From positions 1 through 27,682 of the forward strand of contig JBBSBR010000013.1 of NCBI GenBank assembly GCA_038251135.1: DNA of 27,682 bases, read 5' to 3'. A program made the translations under genes and the position numbers. Below, one piece after another: positions 21,942-27,682 of the stretch. The notes under the pieces are model-generated. The model was not told where the DNA came from. It saw only the letters and a program-made list of their open reading frames with translations, and did no database searches. This DNA comes from JBBSBR01 sp038251135 (GTDB lineage Bacteria > Patescibacteriota > Saccharimonadia > UBA4664). Numbering within the stretch: the first letter of the stretch is position 1; each line of letters begins with the position of its first letter.

Positions 21942-22343
21942 ATGAGCGGTGTAACTACAGATGAAGTTCGGGCGATTGTCCGCGAAGAGCTGAAACCTCT
22001 TGCGGCTGATATGGCGCGTATGAATAAGCTGGCGGCTGCGTATGATACAGATATCCCAGAGCTCAAATCGGACGTCAAGGTCCTAAAATCGGACGTATCC
22101 GAACTCAAATCAGACGTCAAAGTCCTTAAAGATGACGTTTCAGAACTCAAAACTGATGTAGCAGAGCTCAAAACCGAGGTTACCTCGCTCGCCGTCCAGT
22201 TTGAAGATATGAACGGCAAGCTCGACTCAGTCATCGAATACATCACCGACCCCGTCAAGCAAGAACGCGAAGCGGCGCTTTATCAGCGTGTCGATCATCT
22301 CGAGACCGACATGGCCATCGTCAAGCTGGCGTTGCGTAAGTAG
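21942..22343 (+). CDS. Coiled-coil protein with tandem heptads
   Basis: A 133-aa soluble protein. A helical N-terminus (VRAIVREELKPLAADMARM) is followed by near-identical heptads (ELKSDVK, VLKSDVS and variants, about residues 40-85). They are encoded by three 42-nt DNA repeats at 22059-22184. The C-terminal helix (QRVDHLETDMAIVKLAL) continues the coiled coil. Such repeats form long trimeric or dimeric stalks, and repeat number can vary by slippage. SD GGAAGGA lies before ATG 21942, and TATACT (21916-21921) is the likely -10. I recognise no family; it is a stand-alone gene before the DUF177 operon. Confidence 0.75.
   Translation: MSGVTTDEVRAIVREELKPLAADMARMNKLAAAYDTDIPELKSDVKVLKSDVSELKSDVKVLKDDVSELKTDVAELKTEVTSLAVQFEDMNGKLDSVIEYITDPVKQEREAALYQRVDHLETDMAIVKLALRK
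22059..22184 (+). repeat. Three 42-nt tandem repeats inside the coiled-coil gene
   Basis: Units at 22059-22100, 22101-22142 and 22143-22184, each encoding two heptads. The first two are most alike; the third has diverged. Confidence 0.8.
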
Positions 22344-22344
22344 C

Positions 22345-22373
22345 TTGTCTAAAACCCCGAATTCCGTTATAAT
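22345..22373 (+). promoter_or_regulatory. Promoter of the DUF177-rpmF operon
   Basis: TTGTCT (22345-22350), exactly 17 nt, then consensus TATAAT (22368-22373). ATG 22390 follows after 16 nt, so the leader is only about 10 nt. Confidence 0.75.
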
Positions 22374-22389
22374 CGCCCACAAGAGTGCT

Positions 22390-22788
22390 ATGCACATCAA
22401 CGTTCAAGACATTCTAGCTGAAGATTTGGGGTACAACCGTGCCTATTCGATTGCGGGCGAACAGCCTATTTTGGATGGCATTACCCTCACCGAACCGCTC
22501 GAAGGCGAAATACGAATCTCGCGCCTCGACGACGGACTCCTGGTGGAGGGACGCATAAGTACCTCGATCGAGCTTGAATGCCACCGTTGCTTGAGCACTT
22601 TTACCCGTCCTATGAGTATCGCCTTTAAGCAGATCTACACGGAAAAGCCGACCGACGATAACCTGCCGATCACCAAGCATGAGATTGATCTGGTGCCTTT
22701 GATCGAACAGGAGCTCCTAGTCAACTTACCCATTAAGATCCTTTGCAAGCCCGATTGCCCCGGGATAGCAGATGAGATTAAAGCTTAA
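22390..22788 (+). CDS. DUF177 (YceD-type) protein
   Basis: A 132-aa member of the DUF177/YceD family, which is almost always encoded just before rpmF in bacteria and is linked to 23S rRNA and ribosome assembly. Visible features are the beta-rich N-terminal part (GEIRISRLDDGLLVEGRIS), the CxxC knuckle in ELECHRCLSTFTRP, the acidic segment with EIDLVPLIEQELLVNLP, and the second cysteine pair in CKPDCPG. Together the four cysteines could bind zinc. ATG 22390 is chosen because the family N-terminus begins here and the promoter lies just upstream. rpmF follows after 49 bases, as expected. Confidence 0.88.
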   Translation: MHINVQDILAEDLGYNRAYSIAGEQPILDGITLTEPLEGEIRISRLDDGLLVEGRISTSIELECHRCLSTFTRPMSIAFKQIYTEKPTDDNLPITKHEIDLVPLIEQELLVNLPIKILCKPDCPGIADEIKA

Positions 22789-22837
22789 GACGGGCATTTC
22801 TACTACCAATTCCTGAGTCTAACGAAAGGACAACACC

Positions 22838-23005
22838 GTGCCAGTACCTAAAAAACGCACTACCCGGACCATTCAGGGTCAGCGTCGTTCGCACCTCGCC
22901 TTGGAGCCGACGCAGTTGGTTACGACCAGCAAGGGTGAGCTCGTACCTCGCCGCCTGAAGAAGGCCGCCGAGCTCGGTCTGCTTAAGACCGGCAAGAAAG
23001 CGTAA
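22838..23005 (+). CDS. rpmF: Ribosomal protein bL32
   Basis: A 55-aa basic protein starting PVPKKRTTRTIQGQRRSH, the L32 N-terminus, and ending in a Lys-rich tail. The GTG start is supported by SD AAAGGA 8 nt upstream and by the family's PVPK beginning. It has no cysteines, so the zinc ribbon of classical L32 is absent; zinc-free forms are known in other bacteria. It has the classical position after DUF177. It is short enough to be missed by automated ORF calls. Confidence 0.92.
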   Translation: MPVPKKRTTRTIQGQRRSHLALEPTQLVTTSKGELVPRRLKKAAELGLLKTGKKA

Positions 23006-23036
23006 ACTAACTTGATCTACGCACGAGGTGAACTAA

Positions 23037-23513
23037 ATGGCTTCTAACCGTCACCTTGGCCGCATCGTGGCCATGCAGACCCTGTATGAATATGACTTTC
23101 GATCGAGTGCCGGCGTCGAAGTCGAGCTGGCCCCCATTCTCGCCCGTAATCTCAACGAGTTTCGCACGTCGATCGACGATACCGCCTTCGTGGAGGACGT
23201 CGTTTCAGGTGTCATGGACAATCAGGCGGGCATCGACGCCATTATTACGCCGGCCGCACCGGAGTGGCCGATCGATCAGATTGCCAAGATCGACAAGGTC
23301 GTGCTGCGCATCGGCGTGTACGAGCTGATGATCAAGCACGATGTCCCGCCCAAGGTCGCCATTAATGAATCCGTGGAGCTCGCCAAGACCTTTGGCGGCG
23401 AAAACTCGAGCAAATTCGTTAACGGAGTGCTTGGTACTATTTACCGAAACAGTGATTATTATGAACCAGAATCAGAACAAGAAAAGCCGCCGGTCCCGAA
23501 GCCGGGCGAGTAA
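23037..23513 (+). CDS. nusB: Transcription antitermination factor NusB
   Basis: RNA-binding factor that, with NusE (S10), binds boxA and supports antitermination of rRNA operons. The 158-aa all-helical protein shows the family pattern: NRHLGRIVAMQTLYEYDF at the N-terminus, AFVEDVVSGV in the middle, then IDKVVLRIGVYELMI and INESVELAKTFGGENSSKFVNGVLG at the end. A Pro/Glu-rich tail of about 18 residues extends beyond the usual end and is read from DNA shared with the next gene. rpmF ends 31 bases upstream. Confidence 0.95.
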   Translation: MASNRHLGRIVAMQTLYEYDFRSSAGVEVELAPILARNLNEFRTSIDDTAFVEDVVSGVMDNQAGIDAIITPAAPEWPIDQIAKIDKVVLRIGVYELMIKHDVPPKVAINESVELAKTFGGENSSKFVNGVLGTIYRNSDYYEPESEQEKPPVPKPGE

Positions 23514-23976
23514 AGCTCGCCGCAGCGGCAAAGCGTTAAGAGAATATTCTGCCGGCGGAGTCGTTTACCGCTTGGTCGGCGACCGCGTCGAGATCCTGAT
23601 GATTCAGGATCCTCTCGGCCGCTGGTCGATACCCAAAGGGCATGTCGAAGAGGGTGAAACGATTGAACAGACGGCGGTGCGCGAAATCGGCGAAGAAACC
23701 GGTCTCATGGACGTCCGACTGGGTGAGAAGCTCGACAAGATTAACTTCTTTTACCGCAAGGACGGCAAACTGATCTTTATGACCACCTACGTCTTCCTCA
23801 TCGAGGCGTTGGGCGATACCGACGCGCTCATTCAGGGCGACTCCGAGGGGATCGTAGCGACCAAGTGGTTCGACTCGGCTGAGGCGCTCAAACTGATTGA
23901 GTACAAAGACACCGAACGTCTCTTCCAATTGGCACTGAGCAAGGTGAGTTCGCCAAAAACGGTCGGAATAGAGTAA
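23461..23976 (+). CDS. NUDIX hydrolase
   Basis: A 171-aa protein. The Nudix box begins GHVEEGETIEQTAVREIG and continues EETGL (60-82), matching Gx5Ex7REUxEExGU completely, so it should hydrolyse a nucleoside diphosphate linked to X with Mg2+. The preceding AGGVVYRLVGDRVEILMIQD strand pattern is typical of MutT/Ap4A-type members. The N-terminus (7-22) is Lys/Arg/Ser-rich. ATG 23461 lies inside nusB and overlaps it by 53 nt; there is no better start downstream that keeps the full domain except one without an SD. The substrate is unknown. It sits between nusB and rnc, so it may act in RNA metabolism (for example 5'-end decapping as in RppH), which is inference. Confidence 0.9.
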   Translation: MNQNQNKKSRRSRSRASKARRSGKALREYSAGGVVYRLVGDRVEILMIQDPLGRWSIPKGHVEEGETIEQTAVREIGEETGLMDVRLGEKLDKINFFYRKDGKLIFMTTYVFLIEALGDTDALIQGDSEGIVATKWFDSAEALKLIEYKDTERLFQLALSKVSSPKTVGIE

Positions 23977-23995
23977 ACTTTAAAGCACAATACTT

Positions 23996-24688
23996 ATGAA
24001 TACCCTCACAGACTTTCAGAAATTAATCGGCATCACATTCAAAGACGAGAGCCTCCTCGAACGGGCTTTTATCCATCGGTCATACCTAAACGAACACCCC
24101 AAACTCGGACTCGAGCACAATGAGCGTCTGGAGTTTCTGGGCGATGCCGTTCTGGAGCTGGTCGTAACCGACTTCCTCTACCGCAATTACCCCAACCCTG
24201 AGGGCGACCTCACCAACTGGCGTTCGGCTTTGGTTAAGACTGAGAGTCTGGCCGAGGTGGCCGAGAAGCTCGAAATTGCCGAATACTTTAAGCTCAGCCG
24301 CGGGGAGGCCAAGGGTAACGCCCGGTCCCACGCCCTGATTTCGGCCAATGCGGTCGAAGCCATTATCGGCGCCATCTATCTCGATCAAGGTTACGATGCC
24401 GCCAGTGTCTTCATTACCAAATATGTCGTCTCGCGTCTGGTGGATATCCTGAAGCTTGGTACTTGGATGGATCCGAAGAGTACATTCCAGGAATTGGCAC
24501 AGGAGCAGTACGGACTGACGCCGAACTACCGTGTCATGGACGAGACGGGGCCGGACCACGACAAGATCTTTATGGTCGGGGTCTATGTGGGGGACAAGCT
24601 CTTTGGCAAGGGCGAGGGCTCAAGCAAGCAGGCCGCGCAGCAAGTTGCCGCTGCCAACGCACTCAAAGAAGTTGCTCCGGCCAAATAG
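23996..24688 (+). CDS. rnc: Ribonuclease III
   Basis: Double-stranded RNA endonuclease that processes rRNA precursors. It is 230 aa, the usual size. The RNase III signature HNERLEFLGDAVLELVVTDF is at about 41-60. The second catalytic segment reads SANAVEAIIGAIYLDQG, where many enzymes have A-D-x-x-E-A; Asn replaces the metal-binding Asp (Asp114 of E. coli), with the following Glu kept. I recall this Asn in some bacterial RNase III groups, so it need not mean inactivity. The dsRBD (about 158-226) is present, ending in GKGEGSSKQAAQQVAAANAL. ATG 23996 follows the NUDIX gene by 19 bases. A hairpin terminator lies at 24709-24741. Confidence 0.95.
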   Translation: MNTLTDFQKLIGITFKDESLLERAFIHRSYLNEHPKLGLEHNERLEFLGDAVLELVVTDFLYRNYPNPEGDLTNWRSALVKTESLAEVAEKLEIAEYFKLSRGEAKGNARSHALISANAVEAIIGAIYLDQGYDAASVFITKYVVSRLVDILKLGTWMDPKSTFQELAQEQYGLTPNYRVMDETGPDHDKIFMVGVYVGDKLFGKGEGSSKQAAQQVAAANALKEVAPAK

Positions 24689-24708
24689 CCTCAAATCGTC
24701 TAATATCA

Positions 24709-24741
24709 CAATAATCTTCTTCGTTTCGAGGGAGATTATTG
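24709..24741 (+). terminator. Hairpin after rnc
   Basis: CAATAATCT (24709-24717) pairs with AGATTATTG (24733-24741) around a 15-nt loop, followed by TATATATTTC. It is the probable end of the DUF177-rpmF-nusB-NUDIX-rnc transcript. Confidence 0.65.
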
Positions 24742-24768
24742 TATATATTTCTCTAACGAGCGTATAAT
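24739..24768 (+). promoter_or_regulatory. Promoter of the hydrolase gene
   Basis: TTGTAT (24739-24744), 18 nt, then TATAAT (24763-24768). The leader is about 46 nt and carries a hairpin over the SD. Confidence 0.6.
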
Positions 24769-24800
24769 TTCTGTGTAAACGTTAGCACCTTGAATCTAGC

Positions 24801-24815
24801 CACCTCGAGGAGGTG
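24801..24815 (+). promoter_or_regulatory. Hairpin sequestering the Shine-Dalgarno sequence
   Basis: CACCTC-GAG-GAGGTG is a perfect 6-bp stem. The SD (GAGGAGGTG, 24807-24815) forms its loop and 3' arm, with ATG 24821 just beyond. Translation could be controlled by melting of this stem. Confidence 0.6.
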
Positions 24816-24820
24816 AAGTG

Positions 24821-25561
24821 ATGACAATCAAGAACATCATCTGCGGCCCGACGGGACTGCAGCCGTGGCTCTTCGACTACTACATGGAGCATCTGCGTGA
24901 ACGTCATCCCGACACTCACCTCGTGACGCTCCGGCACATCGGTGCCGTTCCGATCGAAAGCTCGGTCGAGTTCTTCGGGGAGCAGGTCGCCAAGGTGGTG
25001 AAGCCGGACGAGCCCTATATGGTTTCGGGTGACTCCCAAGGGGCGCTCGTTGCCATGATGCATGCGCTCGACCACCAGGATCTCGTGAAGCATGTGATAG
25101 CGGTCGGCGGGCCGTTCCATGGCGCCTGGCTCTCTCGGGTGTTTTGGTTCTTCCCCTCGGCGCGTGAGATGTTCAAGGGGTCACGGTTCCTCGCTGATCT
25201 GGTTTCGCGGATCCCCGAGCTCGACGGTAACGTCACCAACATCCTCACTCCGAGTGAGCTCGTCATGGATGCCATGTCGTGCTACCTCGATCCTGAGATG
25301 GCGTCGAATGTCCTCGTTGGCAACGATGACCAGATCAAGAGGTTCTTCGAGGACCGTCGCCACCGCGCGCTCGCCTTCGATCGGATCGAGACGGCCGCCA
25401 AGCCGGTGCACCACCTCAACGCCATGATGTCACCTCAGCTCCGCAGTGTCATTTGGCGTACGGTCGATCAAGTCAGCGAGGCCAACGGCTTCGCCGCCGA
25501 CGGCATCCCGGACGAGGAGCTCGATCACCAGGGCTTCATCCTGAAGCGCGCCCTCGGCTAG
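24821..25561 (+). CDS. Alpha/beta-hydrolase family protein
   Basis: A 246-aa soluble protein. VSGDSQGALVAMMHA contains the nucleophile elbow G-D-S-Q-G (70-74), making Ser72 the candidate nucleophile. VGGPFHG is the usual next strand and loop of lipase- and thioesterase-like members. A late histidine (about 236, DHQGF) could complete the triad. The acid residue is unclear. No signal peptide is present. ATG 24821 is preferred to the in-frame GTG 24818, because GAGGAGGTG lies 5-6 nt upstream of 24821. The substrate is unknown. It lies between rnc and smc on its own promoter. Confidence 0.8.
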   Translation: MTIKNIICGPTGLQPWLFDYYMEHLRERHPDTHLVTLRHIGAVPIESSVEFFGEQVAKVVKPDEPYMVSGDSQGALVAMMHALDHQDLVKHVIAVGGPFHGAWLSRVFWFFPSAREMFKGSRFLADLVSRIPELDGNVTNILTPSELVMDAMSCYLDPEMASNVLVGNDDQIKRFFEDRRHRALAFDRIETAAKPVHHLNAMMSPQLRSVIWRTVDQVSEANGFAADGIPDEELDHQGFILKRALG

Positions 25562-25577
25562 TGTCCGTCCGTCCGCC

Positions 25578-25599
25578 GCCCCTCCTTAACCGGAGGGGC
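25578..25599 (+). terminator. Terminator-like hairpin after the hydrolase gene
   Basis: GCCCCTCC-ttaacc-GGAGGGGC, a perfect 8-bp stem. The following tail (TTAAACTT) is only weakly T-rich. Confidence 0.65.
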
Positions 25600-25658
25600 T
25601 TAAACTTGGGCGATCGGTAGAATCATTTAATTTAGACTTATTCACGGACGAGATTTGG

Positions 25659-25664
25659 TACAAT
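25659..25664 (+). promoter_or_regulatory. -10 box upstream of smc
   Basis: TACAAT. The first ATG (25672) is 7 nt downstream but opens only a 6-codon frame ending at 25692. That frame overlaps the smc start (25683) by 10 bases. Confidence 0.5.
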
Positions 25665-25682
25665 AATCCTAATGGTGAAAAA

Positions 25683-27682
25683 ATGTATTTGAAAAGGGTA
25701 ACCGTGGCCGGCTTTAAGTCGTTTGCGGCTCGGACCTCGCTCGATTTTGAGCCCGGTATTATGGCGATCGTGGGTCCGAACGGCTCGGGCAAGAGCAACT
25801 TGGCCGATGCCGTGCGCTGGGCGCTGGGCGAGCAGAGCAAGGGGCGGTTACGTCTAAGCGACCGCGAGGAGGTCGTCTTTGCCGGTACCCACAAGCAGGC
25901 TCGGGCCAGCTTCGCCGAAGTGACGCTATTGTTTAATAACGAGGACGGTTCGTTCGGCCTTGATTTGACCGAGGTGGAGATCAGCCGCCGTCTCTATCGC
26001 AGCGGTGAGTCCGAGTACCGGCTGGCCGGTCGGCCGGCGCGGCTGAGCGATATTCAGGGTCATTTGGCCGAGGCGGGTTTTGGCGCCGGCAGTTACGCGG
26101 TGATCGGGCAGGGGACGATCGATAATTTCATCATGTCGAGCCCGTCCGAGCGCAAACTGCTCTTCGACGAGGCGGCCGGCATCCGCGGGGCCGAACTTAA
26201 GCGCGAGGCCAGCCTGCGCAAGTTGGCGGCGGTTGAGGCCAATATGATCCGTTTGCGGGATATCAACCTTGAACTTGAGCCGCGGCTGGCATCTTTGGCC
26301 AGAAGTATGGCTGCCGCTCACGAGCAGCAACGGCTGGAGGATGATCTGGGGGCATTGCGGCAGGAGTTTCTCAATAATTCAACCGCCCGCTACGCGCAGG
26401 ACGGCGAAGCCGCCCAGACGCGCTCAGATGAGCTCAGGCTCGAGCTGGATCGGCTCAAACATGAGCGGAAGGCGGTTGAGGCCTCACAGGCCGAGCGGCT
26501 GAAAGCGGCGACTGAGGCAGAGGCTAGTTCGGTCGAGGCGCGGGCGGCGGTGGCACGGCTTGAGGCGGAACGAACCGAGCTCTCAGTCCGCCAAGCCGAC
26601 CTATCCGGCCGGGTGACTCAGCTTGAACTGCAGCAAAATCAGTCCGCTATCATCAAGGAGCGCTTGGCGGAGGTCGCCGCCCGTATCAAGGAGGCCCGCC
26701 AGAAGCTGGCCGATATCCATAAGCATTTAAGCCGCAACAATGCCGCCGACGAACGCGCCAGTGCCTCGCTCAAGGTCGCTGCGGCCCGGGTGACCCAAGT
26801 GCAGGCCGAACTGGTGGCTATCCGCCAGGAGGCCAGCGAGGGCACTCAGGCGCAGTACGTGAGTCATGCGCTGGCGATCCTGCGAACGATTGCCCAGCAA
26901 TTATCGAAGGCCGATGCCGAAATCGAATCGGTCCGTCTGCTCATTCACAAAGCCGGGCGTCTGTTGAGCCATGCCGACCGTCGGGGCGAGGCGGAGATAC
27001 TGCAACGGATACGGTCCGCCCAGGAGGACTTGGAGGCGGCGATGACCCGCCGCGAAACGGCGATCGAGCATCAGGGTAACTTCACGATCACGCGCCGGTC
27101 GCTGGAGCTCGATGAGGCACATCAGGAGGAGGCTATTCGCCAGCTGGAGCCGATACTGGCTGAGCTTGAAACACGCTTAGCCGAGCAACAGCAACAGCTC
27201 AAGCGCTTGGGAGAGCTCAAAAGTGAAGCCCAGACGGCCGCCGACCAGCTCAAGCTCGTAGATGAGCGGTTGCACGAAGTCCAATCTAAGTTCCAGACGC
27301 GTTCCGTCGATGAGCTGCAGATTATCGCCGAGGAAGCGGGCCGTCTCGAACGGCTCAAGAGCCAAGAAGGCTCCGCCCAGCTTGATTTGAGCGCCAGCAT
27401 CCAGATGCTTGAGACGTGGCGGGAGAACCTCAAGGATCTCGCCAGCCGGGCACAGGCGTGGGGCATTGAGCCGAATCCGCACGGCGTCACCAAGCAGCCG
27501 GTTGAGGCGCTGAGTCAGAGCTTGATCGAGCTCGAAGCCAAGGTAGCTGCCCGCCAGCAACTGCAGGCCGATACTTCGGATGAGTACCACGAGGTTTCGG
27601 CTCGCCAAGCCGATCTGGCCGCCCAGATTCAGGACCTCGAATCCGGACGGGAGAATCTGCTCAAGCTGGTCACCGAGTTAGA
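25683..27682 (+). CDS. smc: SMC-family chromosome segregation ATPase, cut by window end
   Basis: The 5' 666 codons of an SMC protein. MYLKRVTVAGFKSFA is the family N-terminus. The Walker A motif GPNGSGKSNL lies at about 32-41, followed by DAVRWALGEQ, and a Q-loop region (VIGQGTIDNFIMSSPSERK) and EAAGI follow. From about 170 a Glu/Arg/Leu/Ala-rich coiled coil runs to about 600. The last part (EYHEVSARQADL...LESGRENLLKLV) matches the sequence that in normal SMCs comes just before the C-terminal head. Bacterial SMC reaches that point near residue 1000, after a hinge of about 170 aa. No hinge with its G-rich signature is visible here, so the full protein may be only about 850 aa. It is a condensin core or an SMC-like hingeless ATPase. 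ATG 25683 fits the family start. Confidence 0.9.
   Translation, partial: MYLKRVTVAGFKSFAARTSLDFEPGIMAIVGPNGSGKSNLADAVRWALGEQSKGRLRLSDREEVVFAGTHKQARASFAEVTLLFNNEDGSFGLDLTEVEISRRLYRSGESEYRLAGRPARLSDIQGHLAEAGFGAGSYAVIGQGTIDNFIMSSPSERKLLFDEAAGIRGAELKREASLRKLAAVEANMIRLRDINLELEPRLASLARSMAAAHEQQRLEDDLGALRQEFLNNSTARYAQDGEAAQTRSDELRLELDRLKHERKAVEASQAERLKAATEAEASSVEARAAVARLEAERTELSVRQADLSGRVTQLELQQNQSAIIKERLAEVAARIKEARQKLADIHKHLSRNNAADERASASLKVAAARVTQVQAELVAIRQEASEGTQAQYVSHALAILRTIAQQLSKADAEIESVRLLIHKAGRLLSHADRRGEAEILQRIRSAQEDLEAAMTRRETAIEHQGNFTITRRSLELDEAHQEEAIRQLEPILAELETRLAEQQQQLKRLGELKSEAQTAADQLKLVDERLHEVQSKFQTRSVDELQIIAEEAGRLERLKSQEGSAQLDLSASIQMLETWRENLKDLASRAQAWGIEPNPHGVTKQPVEALSQSLIELEAKVAARQQLQADTSDEYHEVSARQADLAAQIQDLESGRENLLKLVTEL

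Noticed and set aside
25926..27608. Several minus-strand ORFs in the last 1.7 kb
   Set aside because: All lie opposite the open smc frame, which runs without a stop from 25683 to the window end and carries family motifs.

Overview
The window looks like a chromosome segment of a bacterium from the Candidate Phyla Radiation (Patescibacteria), most likely Saccharibacteria. This placement is inferred from gene content and style; no 16S gene is present. Supporting signs are a compact core-gene run (leuS, DUF177, rpmF, nusB, NUDIX, rnc, smc), an L32 without zinc cysteines, a Mur ligase without its usual N-terminal domain, a MurA with Asp at the catalytic Cys position, and many small exported or membrane proteins with no recognisable family. 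TGA is used as a stop, so the recoded (UGA = Gly) CPR lineages are unlikely.

Layout. 1-5.3 kb is accessory: an SF2 helicase with four homing-endonuclease-associated repeats, a small AT-rich membrane protein, a three-gene cluster of acidic or charged proteins of unknown function, a probable small RNA gene, and a small basic Gly-rich protein. 5.4-9.1 kb holds a membrane-anchored J-domain protein with an 18-proline run, divergent from a von Willebrand A protein, followed by an ArsP-type permease and a 58-aa membrane protein. At 9.16 kb lies tRNA-Ala(GGC). It is followed by an AT-richer stretch of single-gene modules (EamA transporter, deoxyribosyltransferase-like protein, isolated sigma region 2 protein), each followed by a decayed copy of the tRNA 3' end. 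11.4-14.3 kb carries unknown and exported proteins, including a pilin-like protein overlapping an Ala-rich secreted protein. 14.3-17.7 kb is the cell-wall section: murA divergent from a Mur ligase gene, then a C39-like peptidase. 17.8-27.7 kb holds leuS with an AT-rich zincin and a nucleotidyltransferase-like gene behind it, a heptad-repeat protein, DUF177-rpmF-nusB-NUDIX-rnc, an alpha/beta hydrolase, and smc, which runs off the window.

Expression. About nine genes have a -10 box 6-9 nt upstream of the start codon and no Shine-Dalgarno sequence, which implies leaderless mRNAs. Others have a strong SD. In two cases the longest-ORF start codon is really the SD itself (helicase, J-domain protein), and in one it is the -35 box (2614). 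Starts given here are corrected for this.

Most notable: the tRNA-linked module array, the isolated sigma region 2 protein, the apparently hingeless SMC, the widespread leaderless architecture, and the small RNA candidate at 4.8-4.93 kb.
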